From positions 276,325 through 340,324 of the IMG/VR virus record IMGVR_UViG_3300050120_000230: a stretch of 64,000 nucleotides of DNA. One strand, given 5' to 3'. Source of the DNA: a virus. Position numbers and translations under genes: made by a program. Each line of letters starts with the position of its first letter. Position 1 is the first letter of the stretch. Of the stretch, positions 8,116-16,779 are shown one piece after another. Under the pieces are notes generated by a model that saw only the letters and a program-made list of their open reading frames with translations, did no database searches and was not told the origin of the DNA.

Positions 8116-9198
8116 ATGGACGTTGGCACCCGCGTGAAGATCGTTGCGAAGCAATCTTCGTGGAACCGTGCGATGTCCGCCGAACCCCACGTCGGTCTGA
8201 CCGGAATCGTCTCCGAGGAATCGACCACTCCGGTGGGCAAGGTTTGCGTTGAGTTCGACGCATGGAAACTCGGCTACGAGGGCGATGAACCCATCCGATT
8301 GTTTATCGAAACGAACACTCTCGAAGCGTGGTCACTGCTTGATGAGTTCGTGCGTCGGGCCATGCTGACTCACCCGTCGATCTATCCCAATCGTGCGCGG
8401 GTTCTCACCCACTGCTATCTCACTCTCGGCAACGGTGTCGATTGGCAAGAGGATGGCACACTGTCCTTGGACAACTATGACGAGGTGATGGATTACAGCG
8501 ATCTGGACGAACGTCTGGAACGCTGGCACCCCGAGGCCATGAAGGATCGTGAGGCGGGAAAACCGCTGAAGCCCTACATGATCGACATGCTCGCGCAAGC
8601 CGAGGCGGACATCGTCAAGGAACGAGCGAAACGCGCCGAGACAGCGCGCAACATCTACGAACTCGCCAGCAAGCGTGCGACGGATTTTCGCTTCGTGTAT
8701 GACAAGGTGAAAAGCTTCACGGCCGACAACGTCGAGGAAACGCACGGCGGCCACTACGAAGAAGCAAAGAACATCGTCGGCTATATCGAAAGTGGCTACC
8801 TCACAATCGCCAACATGCCCGACCGTGTTGAACAATCGTTCTTCATGGGCGCCCTTGACTTGATCGAGGCTGTCGTCCGCAGTCAACCGGATGGCGATCC
8901 CCATGCCGTCACACTGAAGGATTTTGCGACATTGCTCACCAAGACGCACACGACCTATGACGGCGGGGCGCCGAAAGCACGAGAACCCGTGGTCGTCCCC
9001 GCATCGGATGGGCCGCCGACGATTAGCCTCCGTGAATCCGATCCGGGTGGCCATGTCTGCGTGCTGGCGAACGGAACCGAGGTGCGTCGGTTCAGCGAGT
9101 ATCAACGCGCGGCCTTGTACGCCCAACGAACCTACAATCTGTCCGACGCGGAGTTGATGGCGATCTACCACGACTACCGCGAAGACTACGACGCGTAA
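8116..9198 (+). CDS. large hypothetical early protein (360 aa)
   Basis: Begins with an SH3-like or KOW-like strand segment (VGTRVKIVAKQ, GLTGIVSEES, VCVEFDAWKLGY), as in proteins that bind nucleic acid or protein loops. The middle is helical and charged, and the C-terminal 70 residues form a separate small domain (PTISLRESDPGGHVCVLANGT). Expressed from the early-type promoter at 8059 and followed nine bases later by the next large gene. No family was recognised. Confidence 0.75.
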   Translation: MDVGTRVKIVAKQSSWNRAMSAEPHVGLTGIVSEESTTPVGKVCVEFDAWKLGYEGDEPIRLFIETNTLEAWSLLDEFVRRAMLTHPSIYPNRARVLTHCYLTLGNGVDWQEDGTLSLDNYDEVMDYSDLDERLERWHPEAMKDREAGKPLKPYMIDMLAQAEADIVKERAKRAETARNIYELASKRATDFRFVYDKVKSFTADNVEETHGGHYEEAKNIVGYIESGYLTIANMPDRVEQSFFMGALDLIEAVVRSQPDGDPHAVTLKDFATLLTKTHTTYDGGAPKAREPVVVPASDGPPTISLRESDPGGHVCVLANGTEVRRFSEYQRAALYAQRTYNLSDAELMAIYHDYREDYDA

Positions 9199-9207
9199 GG
9201 GAACACC

Positions 9208-10974
9208 ATGGCCAGCACCGATATCAAGCAAATCCTGACGGATCACTATCGCAACGCGACCGATCAGTATCCCGACGACTGGAAGCGCGTGTCGAAGAAG
9301 GTCTACAAGGCCATCAACGGCAGCAAGATCGAGGTGCGCGAGTTCAGCAGCGCCATCCTGAAGATTCAGGTCGTGACTATCGAGATCGATGGCAAGGTCG
9401 GCATCGTGGAGACCGAGGCGGCGCTGATCGCCTTCGCCGTTTCCTTGGGCGATTCTGCTGCTGACGCTGCGACCAAGGTGGCGGCGCTCGGCCTGACGTT
9501 CGGTGGTGCACCGGTGACGAAGCAGCCGCAAATCACCCAAGAAGACTTGGATACGGTTCGGGCCGAACTTAACGCTATCGCTTCCCCCGCGAAGGCGGCT
9601 CCCAAAGCCCCCGCCACACCCAAGACGCCGAACAAGAAAGCCCTGATGAAGAAGGGCACCAAGTGGCGCGTCACGCAAGACTGCGTCATCCACGGTTGGG
9701 TGGACAATCCCGCCTACTACGTCGAGATGCGACGCCTCGATGCCGCGCACATCAGCGGCCAACCGCGTGTGGATGCTCTCCAAAAAGTCGGCAAGCACAT
9801 GAAGATCGAAGTGGCCAAGCTGAAGGCTGGAACCGTGCTGACGGTTACCGGCAAGCTGGTCGCCGACTTGAACAACAGCGTGTGGTTCAATGGCGGTCAG
9901 AAGACCGAAGGCAACGGTCACGGCGTGCCGTTTTCGTTCAAGCTCGGCGACAACGAGCTTCTGAACGCCAAGGTCCACCGGCCGGTCTTCGCAGGGCATC
10001 AGCCCTACCTTCAGCCGGGCGAAGCGATCATCACGGGCGACGATGTCATCGCTGTGTTGGGTTACAAGTTCGTCGAACAATTTCTGGAACAGGAAGGCGA
10101 GGCAGCCGAGCAGTATATCTACCTGCTCCGCAACAAGACCACCGGCCTGTTCTACAAGATGATCCGACACGATATGAAGCAATACATCCACGCTCCCGAG
10201 TGGGATGCGTGGACTGACGCGCGAGAAAAGGCTTTCCCGCGACAAGTCTCGTCGCAAGCTGAATCCGCACGCTGGACTCAGTGGCATAAGGACAACAAGT
10301 TCGAGGGCAAAACCGGCCACTATGCGCTGAAGGCCGTCAAAGATGATGCCGAATATTTCGAATGGGAGGCCAAAGTCACCAAGGCCAAGCAATACGCCGA
10401 CATGGGAAAGATGAAGACTTCGATTCTCAACTTCATCGGCTATCACAATGGCTTGGAAGAACCGACTCATGAATCCGGGTCGTGGGTCGAAAACATTCGC
10501 TCCGGTGATGGAGACGAAGTGGGCTACCCGTTCCTGTCCGGCTTCGAAGCCGTCAAGATGGAAAAGTTCTCCAAGCGCGAAATCGAGATCATCGATCTTC
10601 AAAGTTGGTATGAGCGAACCATCCGTCTGCGGAGGATCACGGCCACCTACGGTTCATCGGTTCGCAGCCTCTACAACAAGCTCGACAAGGCCAGCGAGAT
10701 CGACGCGTGGCCCTATGTCGTCGTGTTCAGGAGCGGCAAGAAGGATCGCTGGGACGAAACCATCGATCTGACGCCGGAGCAGACGGCTTCCATCGACGAC
10801 ACCATCGTGCAGCTTGGTGGATCGCCGAAGAAGGTGAAACGCGCCAAGGCGTTCGGCAGTCTCGCCGTGGCTGTTGACAGTCTGTCGTTCGGCTTCGGCC
10901 TCAAGATGGGCGCGGATGACACCACGTCCGCCATCATCGAACTGAAGACCATGCAGGAGATGGTTCAGGAGTGA
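9208..10974 (+). CDS. large protein with TGLFY and DAWPY motifs (588 aa)
   Basis: Unknown function. Residues 125-150 are an Ala/Pro/Lys linker, separating an N-terminal domain from two further parts. LLRNKTTGLFYK near residue 307 and EIDAWPYVVVFRSGKKDRW near residue 500 match motifs in the three tandem genes at 14584, 15267 and 15965 (TGLFW and FDACPFIGLRSGK). So this is probably a larger member of the same family. Overlaps the following gene by four bases. Confidence 0.75.
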   Translation: MASTDIKQILTDHYRNATDQYPDDWKRVSKKVYKAINGSKIEVREFSSAILKIQVVTIEIDGKVGIVETEAALIAFAVSLGDSAADAATKVAALGLTFGGAPVTKQPQITQEDLDTVRAELNAIASPAKAAPKAPATPKTPNKKALMKKGTKWRVTQDCVIHGWVDNPAYYVEMRRLDAAHISGQPRVDALQKVGKHMKIEVAKLKAGTVLTVTGKLVADLNNSVWFNGGQKTEGNGHGVPFSFKLGDNELLNAKVHRPVFAGHQPYLQPGEAIITGDDVIAVLGYKFVEQFLEQEGEAAEQYIYLLRNKTTGLFYKMIRHDMKQYIHAPEWDAWTDAREKAFPRQVSSQAESARWTQWHKDNKFEGKTGHYALKAVKDDAEYFEWEAKVTKAKQYADMGKMKTSILNFIGYHNGLEEPTHESGSWVENIRSGDGDEVGYPFLSGFEAVKMEKFSKREIEIIDLQSWYERTIRLRRITATYGSSVRSLYNKLDKASEIDAWPYVVVFRSGKKDRWDETIDLTPEQTASIDDTIVQLGGSPKKVKRAKAFGSLAVAVDSLSFGFGLKMGADDTTSAIIELKTMQEMVQE

Positions 10975-11444
10975 TCGAACCCAATATCCATGGCGTGCCC
11001 GCGCAGACGATCATGATCGTCTGTGAGCGCATCCATGTGCTTGGCCATATCATTCGACGACACCCGACTTTACACGCGCTCGAAATCATGGGGGTTAAGT
11101 TCCTCTTTGAAGAAAATGCGATCCAGCGCGGTTACCAGAACATGCGCGAAATACATCTGCGCGGAGAAGACTGGGAAGTTTGGATGCGGAGCATTCGCTT
11201 CGTCCCAGAATACGAACCGGTCGAATGGAACGTCAAAGCCGGAGCTACCACTTCATGGCCCAAGCCGCGAAAAGCCAAAGCCCTCCCCGATGACGTTGTG
11301 CGCTGGGGCCGAGAAGCATACTATCAAATCAACGGTCTTCGTTTCGACGGCGACGAAGAGACGTTCAAGAAGAACATGGTCATAGCCAAGATGCTCGGCG
11401 ATCTCGCCGACTGGCAACATGCTCTTGACGCGTTCAAAAGTTGA
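10971..11444 (+). CDS. small protein, DMTIARM-like C-terminus
   Basis: A 157-residue protein starting with GTG at an overlap with the upstream stop. The C-terminal part (ETFKKNMVIAKMLGDLADW) is a variant of the DMTIARM ending shared by seven other small genes in the window. It is the last gene of the early-type operon starting at 8116. Confidence 0.7.
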   Translation: MIEPNIHGVPAQTIMIVCERIHVLGHIIRRHPTLHALEIMGVKFLFEENAIQRGYQNMREIHLRGEDWEVWMRSIRFVPEYEPVEWNVKAGATTSWPKPRKAKALPDDVVRWGREAYYQINGLRFDGDEETFKKNMVIAKMLGDLADWQHALDAFKS

Positions 11445-11454
11445 CTTCTGTCAT

Positions 11455-11466
11455 TTGGTTGACTAA
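11455..11466 (+). promoter_or_regulatory. TTGGTTGACTAA element (promoter or operator)
   Basis: A near-copy of the TTGGTTGACCAA inverted repeat with one changed base, just after the preceding stop. At the expected distance the -10 is poor (CTGAGT at 11481), so promoter activity is uncertain. Confidence 0.4.
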
Positions 11467-11519
11467 ATCTAAATTACTCTCTGAGTGGCCGCGCGGCGCG
11501 AAGGGAGCCTAAAGAACAC

Positions 11520-11568
11520 GGCGCCGCTGGTTCCGGCCGGGTTGGATTCCCGGTGATCCGGCGGCGTC
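11520..11568 (+). other. nested stem-loop before the ValRS gene
   Basis: An 11-bp stem (11520-11530 with 11558-11568, two G-U pairs) encloses a second 5-bp stem (CCGGG at 11537-11541 with CCCGG at 11549-11553) and a 7-base loop. There is no T-run after it. It may terminate the upstream transcript, or be an RNA element or a decayed tRNA fragment. Confidence 0.5.
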
Positions 11569-11572
11569 GTCA

Positions 11573-11579
11573 CTAAATA
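11573..11579 (+). promoter_or_regulatory. late promoter CTAAATA
   Basis: CTAAATA directly after the stem-loop and 37 bases upstream of the ValRS start. It gives ValRS a possible late transcript. Confidence 0.55.
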
Positions 11580-11616
11580 CGCACTTAATCGCCATACCGT
11601 AGGAGGATAGGCAAAT

Positions 11617-13098
11617 GTGGGACGTAAGCAGCTAACGAAGACCTTCGATCATCGCACCGAAGAGTCCTCGATCTATCAGAATTGGGAGACTAGCGGTGCG
11701 TTCGCCCCTCGCGGCGACGGTCCTGCTTATTTTCTCCCAATGCCACCGCCGAATATCACCGGCATCTTGCACATGGGGCACGCACTTTTCGCGACCCTGC
11801 AAGACATCTCGACCCGCTATCATCGCATGAAAGGGGACGCCACGTTGTGGCTGCCGGGAAGCGACCATGCGGGCCTCGCAACGCAAGACAAGCTCGATGC
11901 TCTCATGATCGAGCAAGGGCTCGACCCTAACGGTCCAGAGTTCGATGCGTTCGCGGAAACCTACAAGCTCAGCCTGCAAGGCACGATCATGAAACAGCTT
12001 CGAAGCTGTGGTGCATCGTGTGATTGGTCCCGCGAGACGTTCACGCTCGACGACCGCTACTCCAACGCCGTCCAGACGGCTTGGAAAAAGTGCAACGACG
12101 CTGGCCTGACCTACGCCAAGGAAGGTGAACTCTTCATCAACATGGAGCCATTGGCCAAGCGTCTGCTTGACCATCTCGATGCTGGTGATCTGAAGATCAT
12201 TCCGGCCGGTGGAGAAGGAACTCTGCGGAACTTCCTGACCAAGATCGAGCCATGGAACATCAGTCGTAAAATCCGCTGGGGTCACAAAATCCCCGGATGG
12301 TTCCACGACGGGCACAACATGGTCTTCGATACATGGTTCTCGTCGGCACTCTGGCCGTTCGCCACGCTTGGTTGGCCAGACGACACCGAAGACATGCAGC
12401 GATTCTACCCGGCGGCCATGATCGAAACGGCTGACGACATTCTGTTCTTCTGGTGTGCGCGGATGCTCATGATGGGCCTCCTGCTCACCGACCGTCTGCC
12501 GTTCGACACGATCTTCCTGCACGGTTTGATCCGTGACAAGCACGGAAAGAAGATGTCGAAATCGGCTGGCAACGGCATCGACCCACTCGACATCATCGAA
12601 CGTTACGGCGCCGACAGTATGCGGTTTGCCTTGGCCGAAGCTGCCACGCCCGGTCAAGACATGAGGATGTGGGACGACAAGTTCCAAGCAGGCAAAGCTC
12701 TGCGGACGAAACTGTGGAACGCCGCTCGATATTCCTTGGCCCATTACGAACGCCTAGGAAGCCCGCAGGAGCCCTTTAAGCCCTCGAAGCACTACGACGA
12801 CGTTGAGATGGAAAAGAGGCTCACAGCGGCTCACAGGGACGCTACAGAGGCATTTGAAGAGCTACGTTACCACGAGGCTGCTCATGGGATCAGAAAGTTC
12901 ATCTTCGAAGACTTGTGTGGCTGGTATATCGAGGCCACGAAGAGCCGTCTATACGACGAAGATGACCAAGATGCTCTTCAAACCCTGATGTGGGCTCTGG
13001 ATGGCACGTTGAAGATGCTTCATCCGATCATGCCGTTCATCACTGAGCGCATTCGTGAGGCATATTCGGGCACGCCGCTCATCACAGATGCGTGGTAG
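11617..13098 (+). CDS. valS: valyl-tRNA synthetase lacking the CP1 editing domain
   Basis: A class I synthetase charging tRNA-Val. Seen: PMPPPNITGILHMGHAL (HIGH motif as HMGH), GSDHAGLATQ, RKIRWGHKIPGWF, DTWFSSALWPFATLGWP and HGKKMSKSAGNGIDPLD (KMSKS). The protein ends with the anticodon-binding helices around HPIMPFITERI. It is only 493 residues against roughly 870-950 normally. The missing part lies between KEGELFINMEPLAK and the LTKIEPWNISRKIRWGH segment, where the CP1 editing insertion belongs, so proofreading of misacylated Thr-tRNA should be absent. The C-terminal coiled-coil arm is also missing. Start GTG 11617 follows AGGAGG by 10 bases; an out-of-frame ATG at 11615 would give six residues only. 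Confidence 0.9.
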   Translation: MGRKQLTKTFDHRTEESSIYQNWETSGAFAPRGDGPAYFLPMPPPNITGILHMGHALFATLQDISTRYHRMKGDATLWLPGSDHAGLATQDKLDALMIEQGLDPNGPEFDAFAETYKLSLQGTIMKQLRSCGASCDWSRETFTLDDRYSNAVQTAWKKCNDAGLTYAKEGELFINMEPLAKRLLDHLDAGDLKIIPAGGEGTLRNFLTKIEPWNISRKIRWGHKIPGWFHDGHNMVFDTWFSSALWPFATLGWPDDTEDMQRFYPAAMIETADDILFFWCARMLMMGLLLTDRLPFDTIFLHGLIRDKHGKKMSKSAGNGIDPLDIIERYGADSMRFALAEAATPGQDMRMWDDKFQAGKALRTKLWNAARYSLAHYERLGSPQEPFKPSKHYDDVEMEKRLTAAHRDATEAFEELRYHEAAHGIRKFIFEDLCGWYIEATKSRLYDEDDQDALQTLMWALDGTLKMLHPIMPFITERIREAYSGTPLITDAW

Positions 13099-13165
13099 CC
13101 GAAAACGTTGTGGCAAGGGCGGCGAATCTAGGTCAAGGTTCGCCGTCCAACCACGGGAGGCATCA

Positions 13166-13384
13166 TTGGGTAGGCCACAGGATACCGGGTTCTTCGCAAG
13201 CCGAGACGATCTCGTTCGAGCAATCTGGGACCTACATTTTGAGGGCCTGTCGCAAGGACAAATCCGCGAACGCTGTGGCGTGAGCCAGCGCGTCTACACG
13301 CAGGCCCGCGCTGAGGCAGTCGTGTCGTTCGAACCTACCCGAGAACAAATGATCCGCCTGCAAAGTGCGCTCAAGGGCGCCTAA
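13166..13384 (+). CDS. small helix-turn-helix protein
   Basis: TTG at 13166 is chosen because GGGAGG precedes it at proper distance; the frame could start at ATG 13088, inside the ValRS end. The protein has a helix-turn-helix pattern (LVRAIWDLHFEGLSQGQIRE then CGVSQRVYTQAR), typical of small DNA-binding regulators that read a sequence through the second helix. It may regulate nearby genes. No target is visible. Confidence 0.6.
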   Translation: MGRPQDTGFFASRDDLVRAIWDLHFEGLSQGQIRERCGVSQRVYTQARAEAVVSFEPTREQMIRLQSALKGA

Positions 13385-13402
13385 TGAAACGTTGTGCGCT
13401 CT

Positions 13403-13678
13403 TCAGAGCGTAAGGAACATTTTCGCGAAGACAGCATCGGCCGGGACCTTGCATCCCACGATGTATTCGTAGTTCACCGAATGCATGGTGCAGAATGTCC
13501 AATCGTTCGTCATGAATGGCGCGACTGCATCTGGAAAATCAGAAGGTTTGATTTTCGAAGAGATCGTGACCGTGCATGGGAAACCATTGTCGATCATGTA
13601 TTGGAGACGTTCATCCCAATCGGCGTGTTTCTGGTAATACTCACCAGCCCATTCGCTTAGAGGAATGCACCTACTCAA
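13403..13678 (-). CDS. small protein, degenerate DAxxxKMF family
   Basis: About 91 residues. TTG start overlaps the stop of the upstream minus-strand gene. Ends in PADAVFAKMFLTL, a variant of the DAxLFKMxW C-terminal motif. Last of four tandem minus-strand genes (14506 to 13403) that all carry versions of this ending. Confidence 0.6.
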   Translation of the reverse strand: MSRCIPLSEWAGEYYQKHADWDERLQYMIDNGFPCTVTISSKIKPSDFPDAVAPFMTNDWTFCTMHSVNYEYIVGCKVPADAVFAKMFLTL

Positions 13679-13938
13679 AACCAGAACAACTTGAACATAG
13701 TTGCATCGGTCTCACTGACCGTTTCGAATGTCGGCTTGTAGCCTATGCCAGAATACCAACTGGCATTCATGTTCTCAATGCACCAGTCCCATGTTTCATG
13801 GGCCATGAAGTAGCCGTCGTTCTGGTTGCCCTCAACGAGATGGCGAGGCAAGTCGATCTTATATACGACAGGTTTCGTCGATTGGATCAGTTCGACCCAA
13901 TTGTTCAAGCCACAGTAAGATTTACCGAGAGCAATCAT
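13675..13938 (-). CDS. small protein, DAxMFKLFW family
   Basis: 87 residues, ending ETDATMFKLFWF. The central region has a WDWCIENMNASWYSG segment, which fits the family's helix-then-strand layout before the C-terminal motif. Overlaps both neighbours by four bases, consistent with a tandem cassette. Confidence 0.75.
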   Translation of the reverse strand: MIALGKSYCGLNNWVELIQSTKPVVYKIDLPRHLVEGNQNDGYFMAHETWDWCIENMNASWYSGIGYKPTFETVSETDATMFKLFWF

Positions 13939-14252
13939 AGCCAGAACGTCTTGAAGAGCACGGCGTCGCGCTCGTTGAATAGTTGAAAATGGATATACGT
14001 CTTGGGACGGGGCTCATAGTGACAGACGTTCACCAGTCCTTCTCTATTTTCCATGAGCCAGTCATAGGCATCTTGTGCTCGCCCACTGAACATGTTCGGC
14101 CCGAAGTCATAGGACGCGCGCTTCGGTGTGGCAGCCGTTCGAAGCTTCAGGCCAAACGTCGCCACGGTCACGTTGCAGAGTTCAATGATCTCTGGCGCGG
14201 GCTCATTAGCACCATCGCCCCATCCGAAAGGAAACACCGGCCTCACATCCAC
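13935..14252 (-). CDS. small protein, DAVLFKTFW family
   Basis: 105 residues, GTG start overlapping the upstream gene. Ends FNERDAVLFKTFWL. As in other members, a helix with a Trp (AYDWLMENREGLV) is followed by a short His/Tyr strand and the motif. Third member of this minus-strand tandem cassette. Confidence 0.75.
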   Translation of the reverse strand: MDVRPVFPFGWGDGANEPAPEIIELCNVTVATFGLKLRTAATPKRASYDFGPNMFSGRAQDAYDWLMENREGLVNVCHYEPRPKTYIHFQLFNERDAVLFKTFWL

Positions 14253-14506
14253 ATCAACTTGAACTGCAAGGCATCGCGATAATTGGGAATGCCCAGATAG
14301 AAAACATCTGCATTTGAATTCGGGTAAAACAGGTCCGCAAAATTTGCCTTTGCCCAGTTGAATGCGGCTTCCGCCTTTGGCTCCCAGTTATAGACTGCCA
14401 CCGGCGCGTCGCAACATTGAATGGCTTCTCGTTGCAACGCAAATACCCAGCCCGCCGCAACTTCGACCGGCCCAGAGATTTCCAAAATCGGGTCAGAGAT
14501 TTCCAT
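14243..14506 (-). CDS. small protein, DALQFKLMW family
   Basis: 87 residues, first gene of the tandem minus-strand cassette. Ends IPNYRDALQFKLMWM. Contains the family helix (AFNWAKANFADLF). Divergent from the gene at 14584. Confidence 0.75.
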   Translation of the reverse strand: MEISDPILEISGPVEVAAGWVFALQREAIQCCDAPVAVYNWEPKAEAAFNWAKANFADLFYPNSNADVFYLGIPNYRDALQFKLMWM

Positions 14507-14549
14507 TAACGAAGCCTAACACGGTCGAGAGTGGTTCGCCAAAATTTCG

Positions 14550-14577
14550 TTGACCATTTTACCCAGCCTGCTACCAT
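14550..14577 (+). promoter_or_regulatory. early-type promoter, leaderless
   Basis: -35 TTGACC (14550-14555), 16-base spacer, -10 TACCAT (14572-14577), then six bases and the ATG at 14584. A start site seven bases after the -10 would fall on the AUG itself. Confidence 0.65.
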
Positions 14578-14583
14578 CTCAGG

Positions 14584-15267
14584 ATGGACAAGAAGTCGAT
14601 CATCATCACGGAAGAAAGGTCGGTCACTGCGGGTTCGGAATACCTCCGCAAGACCAGAGTCAGCCGCGTCAACACTTGCTGGAAGATCGTGGACACCGAA
14701 ACCGGATTGTTCTGGAACGGATACAATGCCCAGTGCAATCACGTCGTTGGTACGCGTTTCGAACGGCGTTCATCGCTCGACGATGCCGTGAAATACTGCA
14801 TCTTGCATGGTGGATTTCCGAAGACGTGGGACGTGGTCGAAGTTCGTCTCAGCGAGACTGAGATGGGGCGCCTGCGTGGCGAGGACGTGGTCATCGACTA
14901 CCAGATCGAGACCGAACTTCCGAAAATCCTGAAGCAACGATTCTCTTGCAACGAAACTGAGACAGGACACGGCGTGACCCTGTTTCGGCGGATGCGTCGC
15001 AAGGGTGAGTTCGATGCGTGTCCGTTCATTGGCCTGCGCTCTGGGAAATATACCCATAGCTGGCCTACCTTCAAATCCGCCCTGAAGGGCGTAACCGGCG
15101 ATCTCACGGGTAGATTGCAAGCCGAGACCGGTGGTTGGGTTCTGTTCGCCGACAAGGAAGCTGCGACGATGGCGAGGTTGACCGACACGCTGAAGGGCGT
15201 GGGGGAAATCAAAGAACTCAAGATCGCATTCTCGCGCGCCATCGGTCTCCCGGTGGATCGAATCTGA
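14584..15267 (+). CDS. TGLFW-family protein (227 aa)
   Basis: Unknown function. WKIVDTETGLFWNGYNAQ near residue 37 and KGEFDACPFIGLRSGKYTHSW near residue 138 are shared with the genes at 9208, 15267 and 15965. First of three tandem paralogues, coupled by overlapping stop/start codons. Transcription from the promoter at 14550 would give a leaderless mRNA. Confidence 0.75.
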   Translation: MDKKSIIITEERSVTAGSEYLRKTRVSRVNTCWKIVDTETGLFWNGYNAQCNHVVGTRFERRSSLDDAVKYCILHGGFPKTWDVVEVRLSETEMGRLRGEDVVIDYQIETELPKILKQRFSCNETETGHGVTLFRRMRRKGEFDACPFIGLRSGKYTHSWPTFKSALKGVTGDLTGRLQAETGGWVLFADKEAATMARLTDTLKGVGEIKELKIAFSRAIGLPVDRI

Positions 15268-15968
15268 TGAAGTCTGTCGCCGTAGATTTTGAAGACGGCA
15301 TGACGCCCGCGAAACCGCGCGCTTACAAGACCGTGCGGCCGGTGAACAAATCCATGTTCAAGTTGCGCGATCCCAAGACCGGTCTGTTCTGGGGCGTCTC
15401 GTCCTCCAAGACGCCGATGTTCAACAATATCGGGAAAAGTTGGAGCACGCGCAAGTCGGCTATGCGGAACTGGGCCGAATACAATTTCGAGGGTATGCTC
15501 GCCTCTGACAATCGCGCGCCGCTTGAACTCGCTGTGTTCGAAGTGACGACCGTCGAACAGAACGTCATTCCGGTCTGTGACATTTCCATGGAAAGAGTGG
15601 CCAAGGTGGAAGCGGTTCTCGGTAAGAATGCCGGGCACTATGGGATGATCGAGTTCCTGAAGAACATTGCTCGGGAAAACAAGTTCAACGCGGCCTACGT
15701 CATCGACGCAGAGGGAAACCGTGAGTTCGCCACGCCGTCTCCCGTCCCGGCCAATATCAAGTTCCGGGACAATCTACAGCGTTCTTCCGGGCTATCTACC
15801 GATCAGTCTACCTATTTGCTTCTTGCGCTCGAATCCTTTACTGATCTCGCGTTCATGAGAATGGCAATCAGTGAGAATATTGTTGCCATCTATGACATTG
15901 ATGAGATCATCGCCCGGTATGATGGTGGCGAGCGCCATGACCGGAAGAAAAGAGGAGATGCGTTTTGA
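15267..15968 (+). CDS. TGLFW-family protein (233 aa)
   Basis: Second tandem paralogue. FKLRDPKTGLFWGVSSSKT near residue 30 is the shared motif; the middle has AAYVIDAEGNREF where its neighbours have DACPFIGLRSGK. The C-terminus has FMRMAISENIVAIYDIDE, resembling the ending of the next gene (YLRMSLGEGFVTAYDLDT). ATG overlaps the upstream TGA. Confidence 0.75.
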   Translation: MKSVAVDFEDGMTPAKPRAYKTVRPVNKSMFKLRDPKTGLFWGVSSSKTPMFNNIGKSWSTRKSAMRNWAEYNFEGMLASDNRAPLELAVFEVTTVEQNVIPVCDISMERVAKVEAVLGKNAGHYGMIEFLKNIARENKFNAAYVIDAEGNREFATPSPVPANIKFRDNLQRSSGLSTDQSTYLLLALESFTDLAFMRMAISENIVAIYDIDEIIARYDGGERHDRKKRGDAF

Positions 15969-16582
15969 AAAAGAAAAAAGCCCCTGACGCGTCGAATCCT
16001 AACTCGGAACCACGCCTCTTCAAGTTCATCGACGAAGCCACGAATCTGTTCTGGACCGGCAAACTCAAGGCCGGTGGCTCGGACGCGCTGTTCGGAGAGC
16101 GCGGGATGGAGTTTCGTTCGCGCACGGCCGCCGAGGAAGCATTCTGTAACTACGAGGTGACCCGGCTCGGGATGCCCGACCTGAACTTGCCCGAAGTCAA
16201 GATGCTGGTGTTCAAAGTTGAACTGATCGAACTCGACCGGCGGTCGTTCGATCTGGCGCCTTCGGCTGTTCGTCTCACCCGCTTTGCCATGACGCATGGC
16301 AAGCAAGATCGTCTGGTCGGATTCGTTCGTGCGCTGAGTGAGCGCGGTGCGGGCGACTTCATGGACTTTCGCTACATCGTCGCCCGCAGTCCGGCAGCCA
16401 CATTCGATCTCGCCGCCTTGACGAATGCCGTGCTGTCGTCGCGCAAGAGCGGCAAGAAACTGATCGCCATTCGATCCGACGCGGACCTTCTCTATCTCCG
16501 CATGTCGCTCGGCGAGGGTTTTGTCACGGCCTACGACCTCGACACGGCCGCACAGGTGGCCAAGAAGGAAGAGCACGCGTGA
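15965..16582 (+). CDS. TGLFW-family protein (205 aa)
   Basis: Third tandem paralogue, with TTG overlapping the stop of the previous gene. LFKFIDEATNLFWTGKLKAG at residues 15-35 is the family motif. Ends in the YLRMSLGEGFVTAYDLDT segment shared with the 15267 product. Basic N-terminus. Function unknown. Confidence 0.7.
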   Translation: MKKKKAPDASNPNSEPRLFKFIDEATNLFWTGKLKAGGSDALFGERGMEFRSRTAAEEAFCNYEVTRLGMPDLNLPEVKMLVFKVELIELDRRSFDLAPSAVRLTRFAMTHGKQDRLVGFVRALSERGAGDFMDFRYIVARSPAATFDLAALTNAVLSSRKSGKKLIAIRSDADLLYLRMSLGEGFVTAYDLDTAAQVAKKEEHA

Positions 16583-16779
16583 CTGCACAACTGACCGTCG
16601 TCCCGTCAGCCACGAAGCCCATCAACTCGATGCGCGACTGGTTGGATCAGCAGACGACAGAAGCGTTGGTGTCGGTGCGCGAATCGGTGATCGGTGATGA
16701 ACGGCGGGAGATCGATTTGGAGATCACCCGCAGAGAAATCGCCAAAGAACCCGTGCGGAAGGGGCTCAATGTATATTGA
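16579..16779 (+). CDS. small charged protein (66 aa)
   Basis: GTG start overlapping the preceding stop. Mostly helical with alternating charges in the second half (RESVIGDERREIDLEITRRE). Ends by overlapping the ATPase gene. Could be a partner of that ATPase; this is position-based inference only. Confidence 0.55.
   Translation: MTAQLTVVPSATKPINSMRDWLDQQTTEALVSVRESVIGDERREIDLEITRREIAKEPVRKGLNVY

Noticed and set aside
8332-10602. A 756-codon open frame on the minus strand
   Set aside because: It covers two plus-strand genes with proper overlaps and a promoter, its translation has no motif, and such long antisense frames arise from GC-rich codon use.
11615-11635. ATG upstream of the ValRS GTG
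   Set aside because: Gives only six residues before a stop; it might be a leader peptide, but nothing supports this.
11632-12744. A 370-codon minus-strand frame
   Set aside because: Antisense shadow of ValRS.
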